Source of the DNA: Tetracentron sinense
Taxonomy: Eukaryota; Streptophyta; Magnoliopsida; Trochodendrales; Trochodendraceae
Direction of reading: 5' to 3'
Assembly: GCA_015143295.1 (NCBI GenBank)
Contig: CM026551.1
Location: 43,016,034 to 43,080,033 of the forward strand
Length of the DNA: 64,000 nt
The first letter of the stretch is position 1. Every line of letters begins with the position of its first letter. The translations under genes were made by a program, and so were the position numbers. The notes under the pieces are model-generated. The model was not told where the DNA came from. It searched no databases and saw only the letters and a program-made list of their open reading frames with translations. Positions 32,584-43,577 of this stretch are shown here, piece by piece.

Positions 32584-32726
32584 CTGAAATTTTAGCTAGC
32601 TCGGTCAATCCATGCATCAACATCCTATATATAGGTAAATAGATATATATAGCACGCCACATACGTACACAAGGAGTAAAGCATAACATGATAATCGCGG
32701 ATAAAAGAATAACTCTAAACGCGTAC
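32584..32726 (-). other. Putative spliceosomal intron, 143 bp, between gag and protease
   Basis: The minus-strand donor CAAG|GTACGC and acceptor AATTTCAG|GAACC bound an AT-rich interval. TTGAC about 25 nt before the AG could be the branch site. Splicing joins VVQ-G to TLLVNE in frame. Read through, the Gag frame ends at TGA 32617-32619 inside the interval. It occupies the same codon (phase 1, after the first base of Gly) as in Element 1, although the intron sequences share little. Confidence 0.72.
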
Positions 32727-33974
32727 CTTGCACCACATCATCAGATGCAAGTGCATCACCCTCTGTCAAGGTAAAAACTCGCCCCTGGTTCACCTGGCGA
32801 GGCGAAGGTGTAGACCGGGTAGTCTGGGATGACACCTGGTATGATCCTGCTGGGCATGCTGGGGGCCTAATCCCCTGAGACTGGTCTGGTAAATGCCGAC
32901 GGGGCAATCCTTGATCACATGGCCCTGGCGACCACAATGAAAACATCCACCCGATGCCCTTCGGCAATCTCCTGCCGGGTGTCTTCAACCGCACGAAGTG
33001 CAGACCTCGTGTGTATAGGTCGGAGGGGCCGGAGGTGGAGCATACCTCACCGTCTGAGGTTCAACTGGCCATGGAGCTGGAAGAGCCTGAGGATGTGGTG
33101 CCTGAGGCACGAACGACCGTGGAGCTGGAGGCGCATAAGATGGCCTCGTCGGTGGTGCTGGCCACGTGTACTGATAAGGGCCGTTACGAGCTCGCCTCTC
33201 TGGAGGTACTGAACTACTGGCTTGGCCTCTCGCCAACTCCCTCTTCTTGGTCACGGCCTCGTAATTCGCCTCGACCAATAAGGCTTTGTCTACTACCTCA
33301 GGGTAGGTAGCATGTCTGAAAACCGAAACCTTCTCCATGATAACATCTTTGAGCCCTTGCTCAAACCTTCTTGCCTTCATTGCCTCGCTAGCAATCATGT
33401 GTGTCGCGAAGCGTGATAGTTCTGAGAACTTGGCTTCATACTGAGCCACCGACATCGAGCCCTGCTCAAGGTTAATGAACTCCCTCTCTTTCTTTTCCTG
33501 AGTTCCAACCGGGAAGTACTTTTTATAAAAAGTATCCTTGAACTCCTCCCAAGTCCAAGGTTGACCCTGCATGGTCAAATCTCGCGTCCTCAATGCGGAC
33601 AACCACCAATGGTGGGCCTCACCCTCTAGCATGAAAACAGCCCATGCTACTTTCTCTTCCTCTGCCGGAGAGACAACCGCAAATATCTTCTCCACTTGGA
33701 GGATCCAAGCCTCCACAGCAAGAGGGTCCACACTCCCATGGAATGATGGAGGCCTTAATCTCCTGAATGCCTCGACCCCAGCTGTACGATGTACTGGAGC
33801 CGTAGGCGATGGAGTAGGTGCCGCCGATGACGGTATAGTTTGCTGAGCCGCCAGGATGGTAAGAGTCTCAACAATAGAGCCTAAGACCTGAGAGAGGTCC
33901 GGCTGCTCAAACTCATCTCTAAAAGAAGATGAAGCTCTAGTATGTGGTCCACGACCCCGTGTGCCCCCTCTCAT
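32727..33974 (-). pseudogene. gag: Element 2 gag, nearly intact N-terminal part
   Basis: Structural protein of the retrotransposon particle. From the ATG at 33974, 329 codons are open. An Arg/Gly-rich N-terminus is followed by a Retrotrans_gag core (EAFRRLRPPSFHG, AVEAWILQVEKIF, HHWWLSALR, TWEEFKDTFYKKYFP, LEQGSMSVAQYEAKF). A Pro-rich linker and a first Cys motif CTSCG come next. A TGA at 32985-32987 stops the frame just before the zinc knuckle. The knuckle itself is intact in the DNA (CFHCGRQGHVIKDC, CX2CX4HX4C). A one-base loss near 32911 moves the last part, ending DALASDDVVQ, into another frame. This is the better reference of the two gag copies in the window. Confidence 0.9.
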
Positions 33975-34313
33975 GACTAAGGTCCTGAGAACAATAGCAC
34001 CACATGAGTCTCACTTGAAAACACAATTTATCACAGTTCTATTTCACAATAATTCAATTTGTATTAGTTTTATAATACTAATATTCATCGCATCACAACC
34101 CTCGGTGTATTTATAATATTATACCTTGGTGTTCTAGTGTTTCTAGACACGCACTTGGTCGGAGCAACCATTTTGGACTAAGACTAAAGTTTAGTCTCGC
34201 ACTTGGAATCATGACTCGCTTCCGACTTAATTCCTTCCTAACTTGTTCCGGGCATATGCTCTTGTCAAGCCGTGCTATTAAATTCTAAGTGACCCTAGAG
34301 ACCTAAAGCCTAA

Positions 34314-34325
34314 GCTCTGATACCA
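34314..34325 (-). other. Element 2 primer binding site (tRNA-iMet)
   Basis: TGGTATCAGAGC on the minus strand, four bases inside the 5' LTR. Confidence 0.92.
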
Positions 34326-34329
34326 CTTC

Positions 34330-36560
34330 TGTCGCGACCCAAAACCCACCATAGGAGTTAGAGTGAACTTTGGACGACTAATCATGACTTACATGACTTG
34401 CTAGACATACCATCCTGCAAAAACCCACAGAGCATATACAAAGAGGATATTAACAGCGGAAACATACTTAAACATAGCACAGCGGAAGACTTAACCAAAC
34501 CTCTATGTATATACATAAGTGATCTAGTTACACAAAAGGAGTCCAAAAGAAAGTGCGGACAGGCCCGCGAAAATGCATGGATAAACATCTCTCAACTCAC
34601 CCACAGCTCTATCACTCAGAATCTACAACCACTACCTAATAGTAGCCCTCTACCGGAGGTTCCTCCAAAGGTTCCTCGACGTACTCCTCCTCCACCCATG
34701 GGCCAGGAGCACAGACATCAAAAGAAGCAGCCGCTCCGCTATCACCTGCCGACATAAGAAGTACGACTAAGCATGGAATACTCAGCGGGTACCAAATACT
34801 AACCAATAGTCATAGCATAAAAATGGCAATACATAAATCAGAAGCAATTCATATATGTTAAACGGGAACAATTCATGTCATACAAGGAAGTAAAGCAATT
34901 TATAATTATGCTTGCATTTCGTAAAAAGCCGATAAAACCTTTTGAAATCATTGTGTGCTTGACTTGACTTGAAATATCATTTTCGTACTTGAAAGCTTGT
35001 CATGTTTGTCTTGCTTGATCTTGTCGAGCGTGTCGTACGTGTCATGTCATGCCATGCGTATCAAGCGTGCTTGCTTGTGAGATACACTTGTGAGATATCC
35101 TTGTGAGATGCACTTGAGAGGGAAGGGAGACCCTTCTTTATGCAATGCACTTGAGAGGGAAGGGAGACCATTCTTTATGAGATGTACTTGAGAGGGAAGG
35201 GAGACCCTTCTTTATGCAATGCACTTGTGAGTGAGGGGAGCCCCCTCGTGGTATGTTTGTTCTTGTTTTCTTGTGAAAAGCGAGGTAAAACATATCGTAG
35301 GATATGTCCCACCTCTAAACCTCGTTCTTGAAAGTACCGATAAACCATGTCATGCATACCGTGCTCGTGGAATCGTGTTCATACTTGCATTTGAAATTTA
35401 AGATGACATTTGAGGATTTTAACAACACATAGCATATCACAATTTAAGCAAATAATGAATTACACCATTTAAGGAATGTAAGAAATACACTATCATAAGT
35501 CCTAGCAATTTCATGAATATTTAAGCATGCATTCTTCTTTTCAATTTATCCTTCATTTTATTCACCTAGGCATTTCATCAAACATAGGGTGTGTTCATTA
35601 TTTATTTAAGCCTAACATGTTTTTTCTAGGTGGGTTCATATTCACTACACCCTTGTGTGTTTATTATTGGTATAATACCCTTCCCCTTTTTACTCATCAC
35701 ATCATTCGCACGGCATCCAATCGCCAATTTCATCTCCATTCATAACATCCACACATCCCAACTCATGGCACATGTATAGATGAAGAAAACAAAGAATAAT
35801 AAAGGAAAAGAGGAACTATAACTAGGAGGGTAGCAAAAGGTACCTACCTTGACAAATGAGGGAAAGAATCTCCTTCCAAAACGTCTGTGAGTAGCTGCCC
35901 TAGCTTGGAGAAACTGCTCCTCGCGTGCTTGAACCGAAATCTTGAAGCAATTCAAGCTTGAGGTGATCTAGGGTTCACAAACCCTTTGATTTCTTCTCAA
36001 AAATCAAACCCTAGGTTTAGAAATCTCCTTTTCTTATCTCTTCCTCTCTAATATCTTCTAAGTGTGGTAAATGAGCCCTAAAGGCTCGGGCAATCCTATA
36101 TAGGAAAGGGTTTAATGCCCAAAAGACGAAAATGCCCTCAATGAAATTCTGCAAAAACGCGAAGACCGAGCGATCGGTGTTTATGACGGATCGATCGGTT
36201 GCCTACCGAGCGATCGGTGTGTTGACCGAGCTCTCGATCAAAAATCAGCTCTCTGGAAAATTTTCCCATACAAAATTTTTCACTAGTCGATAGCCTCCGA
36301 TCGATCGGTTTTGGACCAATCGATCGCTCCATGGACCGAGCAATCGGTGGTCTACAGGTCCAAATTGTTTTGGCCATATCTTTTGACTCGTTCGCCGGAT
36401 TTTGACGATTCAACTTGCGTTGGGTTCGTACTTCGAAAATGAACATTTCTAACATTTCAGAATTTTCCATTTCTTCCTTATTTATTAATCGTACTACATT
36501 AAAGAAAAATTGGCTATGAAAGTACCATGCATTAAGCATGAAAAAATCTGGGGCTCTACA
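34330..36560 (-). repeat. Element 2 5' LTR (right), 2231 bp
   Basis: Starts TGTCGCGACC and ends GGGGCTCTACA. It carries the ~39-bp array (35107-35235), the palindrome array (36164-36350) and a TATA-like CTATATAG at 36096-36103. This copy would act as promoter for the minus-strand transcript. Confidence 0.92.
36096..36103 (-). promoter_or_regulatory. TATA box of Element 2 5' LTR
   Basis: CTATATAG, a self-complementary TATA-like site. It lies downstream of the palindrome array in transcription direction and upstream of the tandem array. Confidence 0.4.
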
Positions 36561-36565
36561 ATTTT

Positions 36566-36838
36566 TCTCATCTTGTAAGAACTAAGAGTGCTCTGGCGAT
36601 TCCAGCCCAACGACTCATTGATGATGTTCTCTTCTTATAACCCTAAAATGAAATCTGAACCCTCATTTGCGTTCAAGGAGCTTCACTTTTCATCTCTGCA
36701 GATCCAAAGCTTTCAATTTTTTTAGTAGAGATGAAGCTTATTGCTACGTATTTCTCGCTCTTTTGGGAGGGAACATCGAGAGTGTTCAAGATTCGGATCC
36801 TGATGTGCAGAAGCTAGCAATCGAATGGATGAGGTAAT
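36566..36838 (+). pseudogene. Possible host exon fragment, unrecognised
   Basis: After the ATTTT duplication the sequence has ordinary genic composition. A frame from about 36697 to 36832 reads through FSRDEAYCYVFLALLGG and SVQDSDPDVQKLAIEWM. A donor-like ATGAG|GTAATC follows, then T-rich intron-like sequence. I do not recognise the protein. The palindrome with TATA and telo-box-like TTTAGGGTT lies just left of Element 2, so Element 2 may have landed between a host promoter and its first exon. This is inference. Confidence 0.3.
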
Positions 36839-37204
36839 CATAATGTTCTTAGTTTACATGATTTTTTGACTTTCTCCTTTCCCTATTTTGTTTGAGGTTG
36901 GTGTCTGTGTGTGTTTTTCCTAAATTTTCTTCTTCCAAGTGTTTTCTTGTGTTAAATTAGATTATTTGTGATGTGTAATGCATATGAACTTTGGCTAGCA
37001 GGGTTAGTTAATGCGGACACTTAATTGCATTCATTACCAATATTGGCTGCATGAGAAGTAAAAAAATATCCATAAAAAAGTAATATCAGGGAATTATAAA
37101 TATCTTTGTATTGAGCACTTTGGAATGTTTGCGTTCAATAATAGTTATGATGGATGTTATGGTCAGTTGCAAGGCACCTTTTGTTGCCAATTGTTTCATA
37201 GCGT

Positions 37205-37300
37205 CCTGAATATCATCATGCGATTGAACACTCAATGGATTTAGGCAGAGTAAGGAAGAAGCTGGGAAATGGGGCATACGCTAACTTGGAAGAATTCTGA
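37205..37300 (+). pseudogene. Bromodomain-like exon remnant
   Basis: A 31-residue open stretch beginning PEYHHAIEHSMDLGRVRKKL and ending AYANLEEF, then TGA at 37298. It resembles the part of plant bromodomains that reads PDYxxVIxxPMDFxTVRKKL followed by an acidic helix. The usual HPMD is HSMD here. An in-frame TAG lies two codons upstream of the stretch. Neither the acetyl-lysine-binding Asn helix nor other domain parts were found nearby, so this is a fragment or pseudogene at best. Confidence 0.45.
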
Positions 37301-38850
37301 GGTTTTGTAGCCATAATTCATTGTGTAGGGTTTGTGTATTTATCTATTGTTTGAGATGTATGTCTTCTCTTTATAATGTGGCTAATGTTTCTTTGGTAGA
37401 ATGGATATATGGGAACTGTAATGGTTATTAGTTGTCTATGCAGTCTTGATTTATTTGATGTCTTACCTCATGTTGTTTGGAGTTCCAACAAAATTTTGAC
37501 TCAAGCTTTTCATACTAGAAGCTATTATTTTTAGGTAATTATTGTAGATAAATCCTAATTTTACTATTATCTCCTGCTATAATGGTGTCACTTCTCTGAA
37601 TTGATTGACGATCTTTGTAATTATTTTACCCCCATTAACGATTTGATGTGAGATGGGTCAAATCCTATACATTATTTGGTCTTAATGACTTAGGTGTTCT
37701 TTGCCATGTGCAATCCTATTCATTATGTGGTCTTTCTTCTCAATCGACTTGTTGCAAATATAGGGTTCAGTCTCTTGGACTGAGGGATTGGGATGCCGGT
37801 CTATTTGTATGAAGCAATGTCCTCACCTTGGTGCCGTTAGTTATAATTGTTAGACTTTTATGGTTGTTTATTTTATTCTTCAAATGTACTGAAATGCAGT
37901 GCAAGTCCCAAAATGTTTGTTCTACCCTATGAAAAATAGATGAAAAACATCACCCCTCCGGAATCATTTTCAAATAGGATTGCGAAATTTTAATTAGGTT
38001 TTTTTTTATTTTTCTTAATGTAGACTCTTCACCTTGGTATGCAAAAATTTGTATTGGGTAAGGCTTATATGATGGACCTAATGCTTAGCATTCTTAATGG
38101 ACTATTCCCCTATGCCATATCTGATGGCTCACCATCCTATAATTTTGGTGGGTAGTAGGACGATCATAAATTGTAAAGTTCAACAGAGATGATAATGTCT
38201 TCTATTTTTCGCTTTATCCTTAATGTCACTGGAATAATGTCCCTTTTTAGTAAAGGAAGAAATCTATGGTCTTTTTTTAAAAAAAAAATTAAATTAGAAG
38301 CTACTAAGATGTTATTTAATTAGTAATTGAATTCTTCTATCAGTTTGAAAAGAATCCAGTTCGAAGTGGATATACTGATGAAGTTAGAAGGTTTTCCCCT
38401 AAAGCAACAAAGATAAATGGTCATGATTTCTCCTCTTTCTATTAAGAATTTGCTTGCTACATTTTATACACACTATCATTTTAAGAATCCAAACAACCAT
38501 AGAGGAAAGTTTGGATTATTTTTTCTTTAATCAATTCCAATTTAAGATCTAGGCGTACTCACATTGGTTATAGTAAAAGGGTACCGGACAATGGTTACAA
38601 AAATTTCTTCTTTGCTTTACCTGTACTAACTATTGCGTAAAATTATGTTTCATTCCTCTAACATCCCTATTTGCAATGGAATACCATTTTCCTGACTTTA
38701 TTGTGATTTATGTATTAGTTTGTTTTAGGATCAATTAGAACTCGTACATAAGTTTATACATGGGTTCTTGAGATTATTTATCCGTCTCGTAGAGCAACAT
38801 CCAATATTTGCATTTGTAATTTCTGCATTCCATTTTATCTGCATAATGTG
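37301..38850. other. Intron-like, non-coding sequence
   Basis: T-rich sequence resembling plant intron or spacer. No open frame over 60 codons and no repeat structure that I could delimit. Confidence 0.45.
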
Positions 38851-39391
38851 TGTAGAACCCAGATTTTCATGTGCACAGTACTAGTAAATTTTGTTGTGAA
38901 AGTGCTATGAAATGTGTGTTTTAAAACCAAAAATGTTTCAACGTATAGTTGGGTTGTATGATTTATGATAACAAGGTGGTTGTGTGTAATGATGAGTTAT
39001 GGTGTGTGTTCTAAGGTCTTAAGGACCTTTTGTAATGCTTAAAAAGTGTTGAGGCCTAACCCAATGAGAAAGAAAATGAGAAAATGGGAAAAAAAAAAAC
39101 TGGGGCAACAGTTCGAATAGTTCCCTCAACTGTTCGAACGATGCCAGCGGTTGATGAATAAAAACTTCATCATTCAAAAACAGTAACCAAAACCGTTCGA
39201 ACGGTTAATGACCGTTCGAACGATCCTAGTAAATATGGAATCAGAATTTCGGAAACCAAAAATAGTATGCATGACCATTCAAACGATCACACCACTGTTC
39301 AAACGATCAAAAGACCGTTCAAACAGTCATGCACAATAAAGTCGTGAAAAGGCCCAAATTTGGGATGTTTTAGGGTTTTATTCCCTTGGGC

Positions 39392-39400
39392 TATATAAAG
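39392..39400 (+). promoter_or_regulatory. TATA box of plus-strand gypsy LTR
   Basis: TATATAAAG, about 60 bp after the palindrome array. Confidence 0.5.
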
Positions 39401-39894
39401 GCCATTTTCGTGGGTTTTAGATTAACCCTAAACCTAAGAGAGATTTGGGAGATAAAGGAGAGGGAGTTAGGGTTCTGGAAAGGATTTTCTCAAGGATCAA
39501 AGGTGAGGCCCAAATCTCACCTCCAAAGCTTCTCAAACACAAGAACGACAAGGATTCAAGCTCAAAGAGGTAAATACACTCCACTAGCTAGTTGTTGTAA
39601 AACATTAATGAGAAGCATGGGTTTCTTGATATGTATATCCCGGTATGTGTGTAGACACACTCTACTAAACTTAGCTTGTTGTATCTCATTAATAGAAAAT
39701 AAGTTTGTTTGATCTTTTGTACGCTATAACCATGTTATTAAATGATTTATGATTTTTGCTCGTTATTGCTCACAAATGATCACGTGTATTTCTATGTGAA
39801 ATTGTTGTTAGATCATCATGAGTTTTGTTTTAAAAGAACAATCTTGGCTAAAAAATGGTTTTTGTCTCAAAGTGAAGACTTTCTCAAAGTAAGA

Positions 39895-40130
39895 TTTGCT
39901 TGTAAAGTTTTGGAACCAAGGGCATGAAGCCTTGCTTGTAAAGTTTCGAAACCAAGGGCAAGATGTCTTGCTTGTAAAGTTTTGAAAGAACTCGTCTCAT
40001 TAGGTGTTCCGAGAAAGGAAACACTTTTGTACTCAAGGGCTTGAGGCCTGGCTTGTAAAGTTTTGTAAAAGAACTCATCTCATAAGGTGTTCCGTGAAGG
40101 GAAACACTTTGTTGAAAAGAAGGTCTCAAA
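39895..40130. repeat. Degenerate tandem block in LTR
   Basis: Four copies of CTTGTAAAGTTT with accompanying AACCAAGGGC or GAACTC(G/A)TCTCAT, and two copies of AGGTGTTCCG...GGAAACACTT. Confidence 0.7.
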
Positions 40131-40526
40131 GTAGAACTTGTACAGTATTGTTAGAAGTAAGATTTTGAAAAGCTTGCACATGTCATATTTTGAAAAGTAT
40201 CATAGTTTCCTTATTTGAATATTCCAATACGTTGTTTCGCTTATTTCATTGAATTGCAATCTTGTCTTGATTTGTGAAGCATGTTATTATTAATGTCTAT
40301 TACTTGCTACGTTAGTGTTTGTATACGCTGAGTATTCCATGCTAAGCCGAACTATTATCTTCGGTAGGTATTTTTTATATTTGTATTCCGGAACCATGGG
40401 TCGAGCAGGAGTATGTTAAAGAACCGATAAGCGGTTGTCCTGAGGGTGATAGGGATCTTGATGTGTGGCCCTATCCGGGGTATTACTGAGAGATGAGAAA
40501 GACAGTGAAATGTATTTTGGGAATTC

Positions 40527-40564
40527 TTTTTTTTTTTTTTTTTGGGGGGGGGGGGGAGGGGGGG
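40527..40564. repeat. T17 then G13-A-G7 homopolymer tract
   Basis: Seventeen T, thirteen G, one A and seven G in succession. A G-quadruplex is plausible on the plus strand. Assembly of such a tract is error-prone. Confidence 0.9.
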
Positions 40565-41141
40565 CGCGGTTACTTGTATATGTCTAAAGTCTTTAGTTTT
40601 GTACATTGGTAACTTGGAATACAGTTGGTATATATAAAAGAAAAAATTTTGTTACACTTCCGTTACGATATTCCTTGTATATTGCATAGGTTGGTTCATC
40701 ATCGTAAGCACCCTATTTTACACCCCTAGCTAACCATGGTTAAGTCTCTTAACCATGGCAATTCCCCAGCCAAGACCCCTTTAAACCTAGGTCTTACCCT
40801 ACCAAACCCTAGGATTGAACCCTAGATAAGCCCCAATCATAGTTAAACCTAGGCCTAACCCTAGGTAAACCCTAGCCTAGCCCTAGCCAAGCCCTAGCCT
40901 AGCCCTAACCGACCCTAGCCCAAGCCTAGCCAAGCCCTAGTAAGCCCTGGGCCATTAGGGCTTAACCCCAAGCCCAAAAAAATCCTAAGATATCAAAGCC
41001 TCGGTTTAGGCCCAAGCAAGGGCCCAAAAATTTTTAAATCCCAACCAAGTACCGCATGCCTGCATGGGCCATGAGCCCTATGGGCAAACACCATTTTGGG
41101 CGGTAATCCCTTTCACCGACAGCCCATTGTTTCAAATCTTT

Positions 41142-41174
41142 GGGAATGTCGGTAAATACATTACCGACATTCCC
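41142..41174. repeat. Stem-loop in Element 3 LTR, 14-bp arms
   Basis: GGGAATGTCGGTAA, loop ATACA, then the exact reverse complement. It is the first of five similar CGGT/ACCG stem-loops; the others lie near 41796-41824, 41990-42016, 42200-42219 and 42243-42272. Confidence 0.85.
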
Positions 41175-41329
41175 AGTATCTTCTTCTTGCTGCACAACCA
41201 CCCTATCCTGCACACTCCACCACCGTCCACTGTACACCAACTCCTCCAGGGGTGTAGGCACACTCCTGCTCACCCCCTTACCTCCTCAGACCTTCTCTAG
41301 TAATCCCCAACAGGTCCCCTAAGCTTCCC

Positions 41330-41336
41330 TATAAAT
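41330..41336 (+). promoter_or_regulatory. TATA box of Element 3 5' LTR
   Basis: TATAAAT in CCCTATAAATGGC. The same box lies at 57611-57617 in the right LTR. Confidence 0.55.
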
Positions 41337-43559
41337 GGCAGCCACCCCCTTGGCCAAAAACTCACTCCACAATCCCTACTCCGAACCACTATTCGACTCA
41401 CAAATCAAGGCCCCCTCCAAGCTTCAGGAATCCTCAAAGATCACCCTTAGCCTCTCCCCTCACCCCTGTGCAGCACCACCATGAGCCACCAAGCTCCACC
41501 ACCTCCGCCAGTAGCTCCACCGTCCTCACAACGTGCAGCAGGGTAGGGCATCCCCCTACCCACCTTTTCCTTGTTTTTTTATTTACTATTGTGAGCCCCT
41601 GGTCCGTCCAGGGGTGTTTCCATTTTGGTTTTGCAGTCCCCCATCTTCATCATAGGTGTAGGGAACCCCCAAGGGGTACAACACCACTTCGACCAGCCTC
41701 AGAGCTTTCTAGGGGTCCCCCACATCATGGGGAAACTCCTGGTATGGCCCTCGTAGCAGCCCCATAGGGTTGTGTTAATTTTCTAAAAATTTGCAGGGTG
41801 TCGGTAAACACAGTGCCGACACCCCTATAGCTTTCTGTTCCTGGGCTTATAGGCTCCACCTAGTGCCACCCTGGTCTAATCCAGGGCATGGCTTTTATCC
41901 CTGAGACCTCTTGGAGCTCAAACTAAGCTTTACAGCCCTTGACTATCATCCTAACTATGGTTAATTTGTAGATCAAAAGAAATTGTCAGAGTGTCGGTGG
42001 ACTGATTACCGACACTGTCATTTTATGTGCACTGAGTTTGGGCCCACACCAGGCCCACACACAGCATCCCCTAGGGCCCACAGCAGGTCCAAGGCATTCT
42101 CCTCATCCTAAGATTTACAAGCATGGGTCATGGACCCCCTAACTCCACCCCTAACCATAGTTACAGGGGGTACAAACCTTGGTTAAAAATACTGAAATTG
42201 GCGGTGAAGCATTCATCGCCATTCTGGTTTTGTGAATAATCTGAATTGACAGTAAAGCATTCACCGCCAATTCCAATTTGGCAATGTTTTGGGCTTTACA
42301 ATGAGCCCAGCCCTGGGGAGACCTCTACCAGCCTCGACATAGCCCCTGGGGCCCACCCTAAGCCTGCCCAGGCCTTGCCCTTGCCTTAACCGTGGTTAAC
42401 TCAACCATGGTTAAAGAGTTAACCACAGTTAATTCATCAAACTTCTTAGAAAAATTTTAAAAAATCTTAGAAAATCCAAAATATTCTAAAACTTTGGAAA
42501 ATGTGACTCTTGGACTGTGTGCTCATACCTAACCACTGTTAAATGGGTTTAACCATGGTTAACTTTTGGTTTGACCATGGTTATGCCCATTTAAACCTTG
42601 GAAAAATTCTGAAAAATCATAAAAAATCTCAAATGGTAGTATAATTCCAAATTTGACTTTGTACACTGCCTAACCTTGGTTATCCGGACTAACCATAGTT
42701 AAACCCATGTCTTAACCATGGTTAGCCCCATTTAACTTGGCAAATTTGGGAAAAAGCTCCAAAAAATGTCCAAATCACATTTAAGGACCATAATCATACC
42801 TTGGACCTTGCCCAACCCCGGTTAGAAATCATAACCATGGTTAAACTCCTCTTGGCCTATCGAGCCTTCCTCTAAGCTTACCGGGCTTACCCTTGACCTA
42901 CCGGACCCAACTCAAAGCCTAGCGGGCTTATCCTTGGCCTACCGAGCCTAATCTTGGCCCACCAAGCCCAATCCTTAGTCTACTAGACTAAACCCTAGCC
43001 TCCGGGCTTGCATCCAAGGCCTATCGGGCCTAATCTTGGCCTACCGGGCCCAAACCCTAATCTATCGGACTACCCTTTAGCCTGCTGGACCCAATCAAAC
43101 ATAGTCAAACATTTGACCAACCCGGTCAATCACCCCTAGCCTCCCGGCTAGACCCTAAGCCACCCTTGGTGCACACACAACACTCTCCTAACCTTGGCAT
43201 GGGCTCATGTGCCAGAACTACGCTCAATCTAATCTCAGCCCAATGTGAGTACGTAGGCAACCTAACACGGATTCGAACCTAGTTTAGCTTTTTCCTTCTT
43301 GGATTAGTATAAACTAAACATAAGGCATTTGACTAATAATTGACATTAATTTGACTTAAACCTACAAGTAGGGAACCGTTGTAAAACGGAAGTGTCGGGG
43401 TGCCTAGCACCTTCCCTGGGCTTAACCGAACCTTTTACTCAGAACTCTAAGCTAACCAAGACCTTATCCATTACTTGGGACTTATCCCTACCGAATCAAT
43501 AAGTGGCGACTCTGAACATAACCACAAATGTGGGTAACCGAAATTCGTGCTCAGAGCTC

Positions 43560-43577
43560 TGGCGACTCTGTTTTGCC
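43560..43577 (+). other. Element 3 primer binding site (tRNA-Arg-like)
   Basis: TGGCGACTCTGTTTTGCC starts four bases after the LTR. The first eleven bases resemble the tRNA-Arg-type site of Ogre/Tat elements; the rest has diverged. Confidence 0.55.

Larger units (their letters stand above)
26947..36560 (-). mobile_element. Element 2: complete Tekay/Del-type Ty3/gypsy chromovirus
   Basis: LTRs (26947-29175 and 34330-36560) are bounded by target duplication ATTTT (26942-26946, 36561-36565). The order on the minus strand matches Element 1: tRNA-iMet site, gag, putative intron, protease, RT, RNase H, integrase, chromodomain region, polypurine tract. The LTRs differ in sequence from Element 1 except for short conserved blocks, so this is a sister family. 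LTR lengths (2229 and 2231 bp) are almost equal and they look very similar by eye. Coding is broken in at least six places. Confidence 0.93.
38851..40697 (+). mobile_element. Gypsy LTR (Tekay-like relative), plus strand, probably solo or truncated
   Basis: Starts TGTAGAACCC. It has the same internal order as the Tekay LTRs, read on the plus strand: a palindrome array (39115-39330, here built on GTTCGAAC), TATA box (39392), leader, tandem repeat block (39895-40130), then GCTGAGTATTCCATGC at 40328. No internal genes follow. The 3' limit and target duplication are unclear; it ends at or before the Ogre insertion at 40703. Confidence 0.65.
40703..43555 (+). repeat. Element 3 5' LTR, 2853 bp
   Basis: Starts CGTAAGCACCC (TG changed to CG) and ends GTGCTCAGA (CACA changed to CAGA), by comparison with the right LTR. 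It contains CCCTAGCC-type repeats (40760-40940), a TATA box, a set of stem-loops (41142-42270), AACCATGGTTAA-type palindromes (42390-42860) and GGCCTACCGGGCC-type repeats (42860-43110). Confidence 0.9.

Noticed and set aside
41468-41767. 99-residue open frame ending in the Ogre LTR
   Set aside because: LTR leader sequence with no conserved start relative to the other LTR.
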